Shown piece by piece: positions 24,828 to 33,062 of a stretch of DNA of 64,000 nt. The notes under the pieces were generated by a model. It worked only from the letters and a program-made list of their open reading frames with translations. It did no database searches and was not told the DNA's origin. The translations under genes were made by a program, and so were the position numbers. Position 1 is the first letter of the stretch, and the number at the start of each line of letters is the position of its first letter. The stretch comes from UBA1081 sp045537555 (lineage in GTDB: Bacteria > Bacillota > Clostridia > Oscillospirales > Acutalibacteraceae): NCBI GenBank assembly GCA_045537555.1, contig JAZSPR010000146.1:62001-126000 (forward strand). Direction: 5' to 3'.

Positions 24828-25256
24828 TTAATGAGTCCCCTTTCTGTATCTTTCTTCGGTTACATAGTGCGATATGATAAGTCCTGCAAGATAATCCCAT
24901 ATCAGGTTTTTGAGCTTCAATTTCTTGCAACAAAAACTTAATAACTCATAAATGCTGAATCTCTCCAACTTATCCTGTATGGCTCCACCATAAGTCATCG
25001 TTCCTGTTTCATCAGGATTGATGCTTTTGATTTCTGCTTCGATGTCATTACAATTCATATTGTCATGCTCTTTGAGAACTTTTGAAACATCTGCATCTGT
25101 GTCAGATTCCTCAGAAATTATTGAAATCCCGTCGGTTCTTCCGTTTGCTATATCACTTCTTATTTCGCACATTACTGCTTCCGGAATTTCTTCGACTCCG
25201 ACATCTTTGTTTTTATGCTCAACATTGAGAATTGCATTCCATTTAAAAATTTTCAA
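24828..25256 (-). CDS. Acidic accessory protein, TTG start
   Basis: 142 aa. The frame is open further upstream, but it would overlap the previous gene by over 100 nt. A TTG at 25256 has AAGGAG 9 nt before it, and I choose that start. Acidic middle, hydrophobic patch near the C-terminus (LIWDYLAGLIISHYV). Unknown. Confidence 0.55.
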   Translation of the reverse strand: MKIFKWNAILNVEHKNKDVGVEEIPEAVMCEIRSDIANGRTDGISIISEESDTDADVSKVLKEHDNMNCNDIEAEIKSINPDETGTMTYGGAIQDKLERFSIYELLSFCCKKLKLKNLIWDYLAGLIISHYVTEERYRKGTH

Positions 25257-25258
25257 GC

Positions 25259-25849
25259 TTATGCACTCCTTTTTAAGTTTTTCAAAAACAATTCCTGATA
25301 ATGACGGGGTAAAGCATCTATCGCAGCCAATCTGATTGCATTTTTTCTGTCCTTGCCTTTCATCAATCGGCTTTCCCAATCAACAGGTTCGATGTATTCT
25401 TCAGGCACGAAGAATCTTTCTCCGTCAGCTTCGATACCGGCTCTTCTCTCATCTTTTCGTGAATATGGATTATAGCAAGTGCCAAGCCAAAAGCATTTAC
25501 CGACTGTTCCTTTCGGGATTTTTCGACCTCTTACAACAACGACTTCCTCTCCGACCTGAATCTTTTTCGCCTGAAGAGGATTTATCCGTGTATCAAAGAT
25601 GCTTTTAGCATTCGACTTGTAATATCGATACACTTTTCTCAGCGTTTCAGGTGTTGCATCGATTTCAGCCGTTCCATATCCACCGCAACGAGTTGTGTCG
25701 TATTCAACATGAACAACCTTTTGCTGTTCTTCGTCCCAACAAATCGCATACCAATCAGAATCATCGTATCCGTTTCGTTCATATGTCGAAAGAACACATC
25801 CTGCATACTGTGGTTCCGACTTACCGTAAATGTTTGTATGTACAGCCAT
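25259..25849 (-). CDS. KOW-like accessory protein
   Basis: 196 aa, first gene after promoter P4. It has a KOW-like stretch (IQVGEEVVVVRGRKIPKGTVGKC) followed by FVPEEYIEPV, which suggests a small beta-barrel binding nucleic acid or protein. A helical domain follows. Function unknown. Confidence 0.6.
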   Translation of the reverse strand: MAVHTNIYGKSEPQYAGCVLSTYERNGYDDSDWYAICWDEEQQKVVHVEYDTTRCGGYGTAEIDATPETLRKVYRYYKSNAKSIFDTRINPLQAKKIQVGEEVVVVRGRKIPKGTVGKCFWLGTCYNPYSRKDERRAGIEADGERFFVPEEYIEPVDWESRLMKGKDRKNAIRLAAIDALPRHYQELFLKNLKRSA

Positions 25850-25869
25850 TGCTGTTCCTCCTTATTTTT

Positions 25870-25914
25870 GAATCGGTAACTTTCCAAAACTATTGCTTCG
25901 GCTACTACCGATTC
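25870..25914. promoter_or_regulatory. 9-bp inverted repeat in the P4 leader
   Basis: GAATCGGTA (25870-25878) and TACCGATTC (25906-25914) are perfect inverted copies 27 nt apart, in the untranslated leader of the 25849 gene. Each arm contains a half-site of the TTACC/GGTAA operator. Either a leader hairpin or paired repressor sites. Confidence 0.5.
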
Positions 25915-25935
25915 TTGTTTTATTACCGTAATCTT

Positions 25936-25964
25936 ATCTTATATTACCAATCGGTAAAAGTCAA
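25936..25964 (-). promoter_or_regulatory. Phage-family promoter P4 with palindromic operator
   Basis: On the - strand TTGACT, a 17-nt spacer, TAAGAT. The spacer contains the palindrome TTACC-N4-GGTAA (25944-25957). The same arrangement occurs at P7. Between the XRE terminator and this promoter (25965-26143) I see no gene. Confidence 0.8.
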
Positions 25965-26143
25965 TATGTTTTTCGAGATTTTTCAAAATATTTTCGGAAA
26001 TATCTGTTTTTAAGGATTTGCCTTGCGATTTGTCTTATGCGGCTATATTTTTGTCTATAATAAAATTGGTCCAACAATATCAAAAGTCTTGTTATAGGCT
26101 GTTTTACGGAATATTACTGAATGTTTTTATATCTATGTAAAAC

Positions 26144-26174
26144 AAAAAAATCCTCTCGACCAAAGCCGAGAGGA
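26144..26174 (-). terminator. Intrinsic terminator of the XRE regulator gene
   Basis: TCCTCTCG (26151-26158) and CGAGAGGA (26167-26174) form a perfect 8-bp stem. On the - strand it is followed by seven T. Confidence 0.9.
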
Positions 26175-26185
26175 CTGTTTTAATA

Positions 26186-26683
26186 TTATTCTGTTTTTGG
26201 CTGTTTATTGATTTCTGTTCCGTGTTTCTGAATGAAAACAGCAGCATCCGAGGCAGATACAGGAGTGATTCTGTCTTTCGCACCTTCCCAAGACGAATAT
26301 TCAGCAAAGAAGTATCTACCTTCATTGTCGATATACAGTTCACGAGCCTTGCCGTCTGTATATTGATTTTCTCCGTCTGCATAAAAGTTATTTGAAAGAG
26401 CATCTGCAGTGGCAGTATCATAAATAACTCTATCCACCATTGCTTTTACTCTGCGACCTGCACCGGGAATATGTTCTTTTACTTGTTTTCCTGTTTCTTT
26501 GACGGTGAGGGTGATTTCAACACCGATAGCATCGAGCAATTCAAGAAACTCATCAGCTCTTAATGACTTGCGTACAAGTTTTCCGCTCAACTGCTGTGGA
26601 ACCCAACCAACTGATGCTGCCGCCGCAGCTTGTGTTTTATTTGTTGCCTTCAATGCTGCTGCAATAAGTTCATTTGCCGGCAT
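26186..26683 (-). CDS. XRE-family DNA-binding regulator
   Basis: 165 aa. The start at ATG 26683 is fixed by GGAGG with 7-nt spacing. The N-terminal HTH is NKTQAAAAASVGWVPQQLSGKL with downstream LRADEFLELLDAIGVEI. A basic linker (GAGRRVKAM) and a C-terminal 80-residue domain of unknown role follow. It has its own perfect promoter with an overlapping palindrome and its own terminator, so it is transcribed alone. It is a good candidate for the repressor or activator of the arm's operons. Confidence 0.75.
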   Translation of the reverse strand: MPANELIAAALKATNKTQAAAAASVGWVPQQLSGKLVRKSLRADEFLELLDAIGVEITLTVKETGKQVKEHIPGAGRRVKAMVDRVIYDTATADALSNNFYADGENQYTDGKARELYIDNEGRYFFAEYSSWEGAKDRITPVSASDAAVFIQKHGTEINKQPKTE

Positions 26684-26713
26684 TGTTGCACCTCCAATCG
26701 TTGTGATGCAACC

Positions 26714-26742
26714 ATCATACACCAATTTGTTGATATTGTCAA
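26714..26742 (-). promoter_or_regulatory. Sigma-A promoter of the XRE gene with operator
   Basis: On the - strand TTGACA, 17-nt spacer, TATGAT. A palindrome TGTTGA-N5-TCAACA overlaps the -35 box, which suggests autoregulation. It differs from the TAAGAT promoter family. Confidence 0.85.
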
Positions 26743-26809
26743 CATTTTTCTGAGAATCATTCATTTTCCTGTTTCTCCCCTTTTGTTTTTAAAAATCATC
26801 ATTTCTGTT

Positions 26810-27121
26810 TTATCTCAAGGTCTTTATAACGGATTCTCTTTCCGCTTTTTCCTGCTCCGTACTTGGATAAAACGGGTCAAGTCCACGATGCCTCCTGTCT
26901 TTGTGCCAACCTTTGTAGACTTTGATATCACGCTCATCAATACTGTAACCACATCCGCCGCTTGTTCGGTTATGAACAAGCAAAGGTCTTGGTCTGCCAA
27001 CTTTGTATGCTCTTAAAACTTCATACTTTCCTATTGGCTCTTCAATCGTCCAACCGGTCTTTATCAAATATCCTTTCAGGTCCGATAACAGCCCATGTTT
27101 TACTGTTGTGTGGTTTGCCAC
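26810..27121 (-). CDS. Basic accessory protein, unknown
   Basis: 103 aa. Rich in basic and aromatic residues (RDIKVYKGWHKDRRHRGLDPFYP). Last gene of the operon that starts at promoter P3. Unknown. Confidence 0.6.
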   Translation of the reverse strand: MANHTTVKHGLLSDLKGYLIKTGWTIEEPIGKYEVLRAYKVGRPRPLLVHNRTSGGCGYSIDERDIKVYKGWHKDRRHRGLDPFYPSTEQEKAERESVIKTLR

Positions 27122-27133
27122 GGCACATACCCC

Positions 27134-27364
27134 CTATATCTCGATTTCATAATCTATAAAAACATCTTCAAAGTCGATTCCGAGTTCTTTCTTGCACAAC
27201 ATTTTTAATGTTTCAATGGCATCATCAAAATCCCAACGGGAAGTGTTTTCTTTTAAGATATCGAGATATTTTTTTATTCGAGCAATATCACCGTTCGTGA
27301 GCTCATGAGCTGTTGAAAGAATGCGGACTAAACAATCGCCGTCGATAATCTTTATGTAATTCAT
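27134..27364 (-). CDS. Small accessory protein, unknown
   Basis: 76 aa, helical and acidic toward the C-terminus (ELGIDFEDVFIDYEIEI). 4-nt overlap with the upstream gene. Confidence 0.55.
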   Translation of the reverse strand: MNYIKIIDGDCLVRILSTAHELTNGDIARIKKYLDILKENTSRWDFDDAIETLKMLCKKELGIDFEDVFIDYEIEI

Positions 27365-27573
27365 GCTTCGTTCCTCCTTTTTTCAAGCTCTGCACAAATA
27401 TCGTAATACCTTGTTCTTGCTTTTTCCCAAGCAGAGAGTGTCGGTAGTTTTGCGAGCCTCATGCCGTCACCCCAATTACCTTGAGGCTTTATCGTTTCTT
27501 CGTGGTATTTCTCCCAAGCCTTGTCTTTCATCTTTTCAAGAGTTTCGGTCTTATATCTGCTATAGTCAGGCAT
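27361..27573 (-). CDS. Small helical accessory protein
   Basis: 70 aa, charged, with Trp-rich helices (KAWEKYHEE, SAWEKARTRYYDICAELEKRR). Unknown. Confidence 0.55.
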   Translation of the reverse strand: MPDYSRYKTETLEKMKDKAWEKYHEETIKPQGNWGDGMRLAKLPTLSAWEKARTRYYDICAELEKRRNEA

Positions 27574-28093
27574 CTTTCTTCTCCTTATAGATTATATCAA
27601 ACGCTTTTCTTGCAGTATTTATTACAACTTCATACAACTCTTCGATTGAATCTGATTCTGTAAAACTGCAACATATCGGGTCTTCGGGGGTTCCATCGTG
27701 AATAGGTTTGAACTGAACTTCAAAAAATCTATTTTCTGAACCATCTGATTTTCCCCATACTGTGCAAAACACATTCTCCGGAAACAAAATTCCGGCATTT
27801 TGCTCAACACAAAACTCGTCATCCCAATTTATATCGAGCTCTTCGATTTCAATTTTTTTTAATGCATCAGCGACTTTGTTTTTCACAACTACAGCAATCA
27901 TATAAACTGCGTAGTTGATTTTTATTGCGTGCCGAATAACTTTTCTATCAATCATTTTCTTCGCAAAATTGAGATTCCAATTTTGAAACCACCCGATGTG
28001 CGTTATTTTATCGAAAACATAAACATTTTCACACATCATAAGGTCATCAAGCGATGTAACCGGTGGTCCGGGGAAATATTTGCGTTCACTCAT
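27566..28093 (-). CDS. Accessory protein, unknown
   Basis: 175 aa from ATG 28093 (AGGTG upstream). Mixed alpha/beta; ends in a helix (AFDIIYKEKKDA). No family is recognised. Confidence 0.6.
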   Translation of the reverse strand: MSERKYFPGPPVTSLDDLMMCENVYVFDKITHIGWFQNWNLNFAKKMIDRKVIRHAIKINYAVYMIAVVVKNKVADALKKIEIEELDINWDDEFCVEQNAGILFPENVFCTVWGKSDGSENRFFEVQFKPIHDGTPEDPICCSFTESDSIEELYEVVINTARKAFDIIYKEKKDA

Positions 28094-28667
28094 CGTCATC
28101 ACCTACATAGATATTGAACTGTGATAATTTTTCTTCGATGATATTGTCAATCTTTTCATAGTCAAAAAGGCTTTCCTCGCCGTCATAAAGAGCATCCCTG
28201 ACACCATTAATTACTTCCGCTGTCAGTTTTTCTTTTGGAATATTCAAAACTTCTTCAAGTCTGAAAGGAGCTTCGTTCCATATCCAACTTTTTGTTGGTA
28301 TTTTGCTGTAATAGTCTTTACAACCTGTTGTGCTTGTTTCGGGACAGACTTCATTTATAAGTGCAAATCTGCAGTTACCTGAAGCATTAAATGCACAGTC
28401 TTCTCGTTTGCAAGAAAATGTCAACTGATTGAGGTAGTAAAGGCGTTCGGTCGTAACAGTATCAGCATTGCTATTTTGATAAATCAATGAGGCAACACCT
28501 TTGCTGTATCGTTCGTCAAACCACTCCCATATCTCAAACTTATGAGTACCGACCGGGAAATGCTGATATTCAGCTTCACTTTCATCTGTTTCAGGATTAA
28601 AAGGTATATCATCAAGTTTAGCCCACATTTCTTCAAGCTTTTTATCTCTTTCTTTTATAGTTGTCAT
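28086..28667 (-). CDS. Accessory protein with Cys cluster, unknown
   Basis: 193 aa. Central Cys pattern (CKREDCAFNASGNC...CPETSTTGC) suggests a metal site. ATGA overlap with the upstream gene, acidic tail (YVGDDDE). Confidence 0.6.
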   Translation of the reverse strand: MTTIKERDKKLEEMWAKLDDIPFNPETDESEAEYQHFPVGTHKFEIWEWFDERYSKGVASLIYQNSNADTVTTERLYYLNQLTFSCKREDCAFNASGNCRFALINEVCPETSTTGCKDYYSKIPTKSWIWNEAPFRLEEVLNIPKEKLTAEVINGVRDALYDGEESLFDYEKIDNIIEEKLSQFNIYVGDDDE

Positions 28668-29368
28668 CCGTATATCACCTCACCGAAAATTGCATATTGG
28701 ATAATTGCATCTGCATCAGCTGCATCTATATTGCAAGTATCAACAATGCCGTTTGCGGTCACACCGCCAAACTCGTTTGCACCATTCTCCACCCACAACT
28801 TAAATCCGTTTATAAACATATCAAGCGTAAGCTCATACACTTTTTCTGATTCCATATCGTGCAGTCTTAATGTTCCGCCTCTTGAAATCTGCTCACTTGC
28901 ATATTCACCGAGATAGTCTCCGACAACTTCTGCCGTATTACACCAATAGTTGATGCCGCCTTCAAATGCTGCACACATTATGTCATCGATATCTTCCTCT
29001 TTGATGTTTACATTTATCTGAACTATCAGGGAAATCGGTTCTCCGAGATAGTGCTGTGTTCGCACCCAATCTTCATATTCGAGCAAACTTTTACAACAAT
29101 CAAGGTTCGTTGCCTGTCCCTCGTTATAACTGTTGTGTGTAGGGTCATCCCAAATATTACCACCAACGCCGAGGAACGCCCCCCAATAATTCTCATCAGA
29201 GTCGTTGACCTGCTTCGAAAGGCGTTTTGCTTCATCTTGGTCGATGTTGTAGGTGCAAATTGAACCTGCATCGTTGTAACTGAAAACATAAACTTCAGCT
29301 CGACGGCTATACAGGTCATTGCCGTCATTGATAAAATCAAGCATCTGCTCCGCAGTTTCAAACTTCAT
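28664..29368 (-). CDS. Acidic accessory protein, unknown
   Basis: 234 aa from ATG 29368 (AGGGGA upstream). Strongly acidic overall, with segments such as GVGGNIWDDPTHNSYNEG. Acidic phage proteins of this kind can be DNA mimics, but no evidence decides that here. Confidence 0.6.
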   Translation of the reverse strand: MKFETAEQMLDFINDGNDLYSRRAEVYVFSYNDAGSICTYNIDQDEAKRLSKQVNDSDENYWGAFLGVGGNIWDDPTHNSYNEGQATNLDCCKSLLEYEDWVRTQHYLGEPISLIVQINVNIKEEDIDDIMCAAFEGGINYWCNTAEVVGDYLGEYASEQISRGGTLRLHDMESEKVYELTLDMFINGFKLWVENGANEFGGVTANGIVDTCNIDAADADAIIQYAIFGEVIYG

Positions 29369-29387
29369 ATCGTATCCCCTTTTCTTT

Positions 29388-29813
29388 TTATTCTTTAATT
29401 TCTTCAAGCACAAGCCTGTAGCCGAGTTTTTCCATTACGCTGTTAGCGTAGTCAATGCAATAGGTTATAGGTGTAACATAAAATTCGAAATCTCCGCAGT
29501 CTTCAACACATATCCACACTCCGATGTCATTATCATCAATAGTGTTTCCGAATGCATCACGAAGAGTTTTGATTTCTTCCTTATTTTTCGCTCTGAACCA
29601 AAGATAATTGTGCGATTCATAGTTTTCGCCTCCGTTGAAAGGCAAAAATCCTTCAAGCTCTGTACAGTTTTCGACGGTTTTCTTTGCTATTTCTATTTTT
29701 GCTTCTCTTTCATAGTTTTCGCAAATTTTTTTGTCAGAAAACTCCTTTCCGTCAAATGCAACGAAAATCTGTTTCTTCTCAAATCTTATTGCTTCTTTTG
29801 TGATTACTCTCAT
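29388..29813 (-). CDS. Accessory protein, unknown
   Basis: 141 aa from ATG 29813. Begins MRVITKEAIRFEKKQIFVAFDGKEF, a pattern seen in phage/plasmid proteins with an N-terminal beta-beta-alpha unit. Function unknown. Confidence 0.6.
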   Translation of the reverse strand: MRVITKEAIRFEKKQIFVAFDGKEFSDKKICENYEREAKIEIAKKTVENCTELEGFLPFNGGENYESHNYLWFRAKNKEEIKTLRDAFGNTIDDNDIGVWICVEDCGDFEFYVTPITYCIDYANSVMEKLGYRLVLEEIKE

Positions 29814-29829
29814 CAAACCTCTCCCTTTC

Positions 29830-29858
29830 TTGACTTTCTCCTGCCTATATGTTAGAAT
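29830..29858 (+). promoter_or_regulatory. + strand promoter of the small RNA
   Basis: TTGACT (29830-29835), 17-nt spacer, TAGAAT (29853-29858). It faces against all surrounding genes. Confidence 0.65.
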
Positions 29859-29864
29859 GTCAGC

Positions 29865-29967
29865 GAAGCCGGTGGCAGGTATCCGGCTCCGCCCCCTCTT
29901 ACTGAGGGATGTTCAAGTCAGATTCTTTTTCGTTGGTAGCGGTCAAGGAGTCTGACTTTCGTTTTTT
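29865..29967 (+). ncRNA. Candidate structured small RNA, antisense to the arm
   Basis: About 100 nt between a + strand promoter and a strong terminator. Hairpin 1: AGCCGG/CCGGCT (29867-29888). Hairpin 2: CCCTC-TTACT-GAGGG (29894-29908). The terminator has a 14-bp stem (29915-29928 with 29945-29958, two G-U) and T6 at 29962-29967. Its 3' part overlaps the 3' end of the 48-aa gene on the other strand, so antisense control of that mRNA is possible. No convincing peptide: the ATG at 29910 has almost no spacing to GAGGG. Confidence 0.6.
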
Positions 29968-30089
29968 GTAGCTTCTGTTGAATTTGCTATGTAATGCAAG
30001 CAGTCAATTGTTTCTTCTGCGGTCATCCCTTTGGATTTCAACCAATCAGACAACCTTGCCATTTCAGTAGCGGTCATTCTTTCATCCAC
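29943..30089 (-). CDS. 48-aa microprotein, first gene after promoter P3
   Basis: GTG start at 30089 with AGGAGG at 9-nt spacing. Product VDERMTATEMARLSDWL then EETIDCLHYIANS; helical, soluble. Its 3' end overlaps the + strand small RNA terminator. Function unknown. Confidence 0.6.
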   Translation of the reverse strand: MDERMTATEMARLSDWLKSKGMTAEETIDCLHYIANSTEATKNESQTP

Positions 30090-30142
30090 TTTCTTGCACC
30101 TCCTGCCAAGGTATAAATTTGTAGGATTTAACCTACATACTT

Positions 30143-30170
30143 ATCTTACAATACCTACCGCCTAAGTCAA
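30143..30170 (-). promoter_or_regulatory. Phage-family promoter P3 (GGTAGG class)
   Basis: On the - strand TTGACT, 16-nt spacer with GGCGGTAGG, TAAGAT. A palindrome TGTAGG-ATTTAA-CCTACA lies at the expected start point (30120-30137). Confidence 0.8.
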
Positions 30171-30220
30171 TAGGTTTTTCTTAAAAATAAACGGAAATGT
30201 TGATTTTTTCAAATCAGGTT

Positions 30221-30255
30221 CAGTCGGCAGTTTTCATGCTGTCGGCTGTTTTTTT
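30221..30255 (+). terminator. Intrinsic terminator facing the + strand
   Basis: CAGTCGGCAG and CTGTCGGCTG pair over 10 bp with two G-U, 8-nt loop, then T7. The G-U pairs work only on the + strand, so it ends rightward transcripts. It has no annotated + strand gene upstream other than the small RNA. Confidence 0.65.
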
Positions 30256-30268
30256 CTGTTCAAATTTA

Positions 30269-30342
30269 GCTTCTAAATCGAATGGAAATATTTCAAATGA
30301 TTGTTTGTAAGCTGCAAACCGAGGGAATGGCTCCTATGGCTT
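30269..30342 (-). repeat. Interspersed element, copy B
   Basis: Same consensus as copy A: GCTTCTAAATCG-aatGGAAATAtTTCAAATGAT on the + strand, a variable centre with GTTTG/CAAAC stem, then GGCTCCTATGGC. It overlaps the 3' end of gene 30334-30651. Confidence 0.65.
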
Positions 30343-30651
30343 CGATATTTCCGTGTTTTGCTCAAAATCATAAAAATCTTCGTCACAGCAGAAGCATTGT
30401 GTGCTGTAGCCGGGAATGAAGCTCGGAAACAGAGATTCACCACATTTTTTGCATTCACCAACTGACTCATACATATCATCAATAATACCAATTTCAACCG
30501 ATTCACCATCAATGGTTTCAATAACGAGATTCTTACTGCTCCTTCCGTTCATACCCTTTCGAATTTCTTCTACTTCTTCTTCATTCAAATCAGCAAACAT
30601 GATGCTTTCTTCAGGTTCATCTTTGCAAATTACTAAGGCATATCGTTTCAT
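30334..30651 (-). CDS. Zinc-ribbon accessory protein
   Basis: 105 aa from ATG 30651 (AGGAG upstream). Acidic N-terminal domain (FADLNEEEVEEIRKG) and a C-terminal CKKCGES...CFCCDEDF ribbon. The last residues lie in repeat copy B. Confidence 0.65.
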   Translation of the reverse strand: MKRYALVICKDEPEESIMFADLNEEEVEEIRKGMNGRSSKNLVIETIDGESVEIGIIDDMYESVGECKKCGESLFPSFIPGYSTQCFCCDEDFYDFEQNTEISKP

Positions 30652-31628
30652 ATCTTTGCTCCTTTTGGTGCATGAATCTGCTTCAGCGTATTTCTCCAAA
30701 GTGAAGAAACTACACCATAAACACTACCAACTCCCCAACCGTCTTCTCCGTCAGGCAATGCCGAACGGATAAATCTTACGGGGATTCGCACATCTTTTTC
30801 AAGACTTATTTCAAGAACGGAGCCTGCCCCATTCCAAGGGTCAAACAATCCGCATTCGGTATTTTTGCCGAGGATGACATATCCGCAATAAGGTCTTTTT
30901 GTCGCATCATATTCGTGCCCGTTTTTATCCTGAAGCTCAACAAGAGTGTTCAGTTCGATTATTTCTTGCAGTGTCATTTTTACAAGAAATGTTAATGTAT
31001 TCATTTGCGTACTACAGTTCAGCAATTCCGTTCTAACTGATTTTAAGAAACCGTCCGGAAGCTTATCATCTGACGGTTTGAGAGCTTTCTTCAACTGCGT
31101 TTTATTGTATCCCTGCTGACGAGCTAACCAAAGGATGCTTGCCTTTTCATCAATGGTCCATTTTTCGTTTGCTCCATAATGAGGATAAATCGTGTTCAAT
31201 GTATAGTCGCAGTTACCGTCACCGGTGTCGAGCATTATTGTGCAACAATATTCTTGTTCTAAATAATGGTCATACGGAAGCTCAACATAAACATTGTTTT
31301 CGAAAAACTCATCAAGAGTCTTTTGCTGTTCCTCTGTTAATCCTTCGGGACATAGACCGTCTTCTTCGGTCAAAGAATCGTATGCAAAGCGTTTCAATTC
31401 GTCATAGGCTTCAATTTTTGCATCAAACCAAGCATCATCCATTTTTTCACAAAAAATAACCCACGGGTCGTCTGCTGTTGCTATTTCTCCAACAGATTTT
31501 GCATCAAATTCATCCCGGTAATCTGCAAATAATTCAATACGATATGTGCCGTCTTCCATGCAATTCCAACCGCCAACTTCTTCAGAAACGATTGCTTTTA
31601 TTTTGGCGACGAGTTTTTCTTCAGTCAT
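30648..31628 (-). CDS. Large accessory protein, unknown
   Basis: 326 aa, one of the longest of the arm. The C-terminal half has KRPYCGYVILGK, GLFDPWNGAGSVLEISLEKD and DGWGVGSVYGV, a pattern that recurs in Firmicutes mobile elements. The N-terminal half is acidic and helical. Function unknown. Confidence 0.6.
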   Translation of the reverse strand: MTEEKLVAKIKAIVSEEVGGWNCMEDGTYRIELFADYRDEFDAKSVGEIATADDPWVIFCEKMDDAWFDAKIEAYDELKRFAYDSLTEEDGLCPEGLTEEQQKTLDEFFENNVYVELPYDHYLEQEYCCTIMLDTGDGNCDYTLNTIYPHYGANEKWTIDEKASILWLARQQGYNKTQLKKALKPSDDKLPDGFLKSVRTELLNCSTQMNTLTFLVKMTLQEIIELNTLVELQDKNGHEYDATKRPYCGYVILGKNTECGLFDPWNGAGSVLEISLEKDVRIPVRFIRSALPDGEDGWGVGSVYGVVSSLWRNTLKQIHAPKGAKI

Positions 31629-32268
31629 AATCATTTCCTCTCAATCCGTAGCATTCTCCTTTTACCATATCATCAAGAATTTCAATAATTGATTCTGCAT
31701 TAATTTCAGCAGGGCAAAGGAGCTCAAGGTCATATATAATTCTTGTGAGCTTCGAGTATGCCGTTTCTCCTTTAACAGTCAGTCCTGTTTTGCTTGTATC
31801 ACCCTCACTATAATAAATAGTTCGGTAAGAATTCTTTCTTACAGGCTTCTTACACTTAAAATGTTCACGCAGGAGCTTTTCAAGGGACATTCCATTTTGC
31901 GGTGACGGGTGATTTTTTTCAGGTCTGATGCCTTGTACAATAAATGCAAGGTCATCAAGCATCTGATGGATTGCCTCCGCATCCTCGACAAGTGTTTTTG
32001 CGTCCGGGACACCTGAGACTCTACCTTGAGCTTCAAGCCACATTGTAATGTGTTCTTCTTCATCAAATTGTGCTGCATAATCAATCACTTCGTTTGCAAT
32101 GCAGCTATCACTTCGCACATAAATACTAAAACTAAAATCTTCACCTGCAGGAGAATACTGTGAGAATTCGTAACCTACTTCGTCAGAATTACTTTTACGA
32201 AAGGAATAAACAGCCCACCCATATTCTTCTGCCAATGCAATTACTTCAGCTTCTGTTAATTTCTTCAC
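31621..32268 (-). CDS. Accessory protein, unknown
   Basis: 215 aa. Acidic alpha/beta N-terminal domain and a helical C-terminus (YSKLTRIIYDLELLCPAEI). No family is recognised. Confidence 0.6.
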   Translation of the reverse strand: MKKLTEAEVIALAEEYGWAVYSFRKSNSDEVGYEFSQYSPAGEDFSFSIYVRSDSCIANEVIDYAAQFDEEEHITMWLEAQGRVSGVPDAKTLVEDAEAIHQMLDDLAFIVQGIRPEKNHPSPQNGMSLEKLLREHFKCKKPVRKNSYRTIYYSEGDTSKTGLTVKGETAYSKLTRIIYDLELLCPAEINAESIIEILDDMVKGECYGLRGNDYD

Positions 32269-32280
32269 GATTCAATCACC

Positions 32281-32424
32281 TCATTCTTTAATTTCTTTGT
32301 AATGGTCGGATATTTCAACGGGATTCAACGGGTCAAGACCGTCGTATTCTTCATCAAACTGCTTGAGCATTTCTTCTTTTGTCAAAAGCTCGCCTGTTTC
32401 CAAACTCATATAGAGCATTTTCAT
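32281..32424 (-). CDS. 47-aa microprotein
   Basis: Start ATG 32424, or 32418 with a better-placed GGGGGA. LYMSLETGELLTKEEMLKQF then EEYDGLDPLNP; acidic. Small proteins with this LETGEL/TKEE pattern occur in Clostridia phages. Confidence 0.55.
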   Translation of the reverse strand: MKMLYMSLETGELLTKEEMLKQFDEEYDGLDPLNPVEISDHYKEIKE

Positions 32425-32433
32425 TCCCCCTTT

Positions 32434-32622
32434 CTATTGATAAAGAACATAGATACCGGGGTGTTCTGCATTTAAAGCGTCCAACACATTTTCCGCATCC
32501 TTCTTTTCGTAAAAAACAAGAGCATCATTGAAGTCGCCAAAAGCAACACCATATGAATCGTATTGCTCCAAGTACATACCTGTTTTCTCATCTTTGATGA
32601 AAGCTTCCCATCGTTTTTTCAT
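32434..32622 (-). CDS. Small accessory protein, first after P5
   Basis: 62 aa. MKKRWEAFIKDEKTGMYLEQ then VFYEKKDAENVLDALNAEHPG. It leads the operon driven by promoter P5. Confidence 0.6.
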   Translation of the reverse strand: MKKRWEAFIKDEKTGMYLEQYDSYGVAFGDFNDALVFYEKKDAENVLDALNAEHPGIYVLYQ

Positions 32623-32641
32623 ATGACTGTTCCTTTCTGAT

Positions 32642-32696
32642 TTACCGGTTGGTAATTTCTTTAAACTTATCTTACTTCGCCTACCTACCGTGTCAA
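32642..32696 (-). promoter_or_regulatory. Phage-family promoter P5 with downstream palindrome
   Basis: On the - strand TTGACA (32696-32691), 16-nt spacer with GGTAGGTAGG, TAAGAT (32674-32669). The operator TTACC-GGTT-GGTAA (32642-32655) lies just downstream of the start point, so one locus carries both motifs. Confidence 0.8.
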
Positions 32697-32744
32697 TAGG
32701 TTTTACGGATTTTTACAAGAGTTTTTCATAATAATCAATACCGT

Positions 32745-33044
32745 TTATACACCGACCATATCTTTGCCAAACTGTTCGAGTTCGGCACGATTTTCAATAC
32801 GAGTAGCAAACAAATTTCGTTCTGTTGTTTCATGCCAATAGTAGCCGCCTGAGTTGGCTATGTATATCGGGAATGATTCTTCAGGAATTTCTATTAACTT
32901 GGCGAATGAGTCCAACTCGCACTTGCGTTTTGCTTCTTCAGATATATCTTCGCATTCGCCATTTCCGGCATATCCGCTGCATTGTTGATAATATCGGTCT
33001 TTTCGGTGGTTCTTACTGTGCTTCATTGCTTGCTCATAACTCAT
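32745..33044 (-). CDS. Accessory protein, unknown
   Basis: 99 aa. Basic N-terminus (HSKNHRKDRYYQQ), then a mixed domain. Last gene before promoter P5. Confidence 0.55.
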   Translation of the reverse strand: MSYEQAMKHSKNHRKDRYYQQCSGYAGNGECEDISEEAKRKCELDSFAKLIEIPEESFPIYIANSGGYYWHETTERNLFATRIENRAELEQFGKDMVGV

Positions 33045-33062
33045 TTAATCATTCACATCCAT

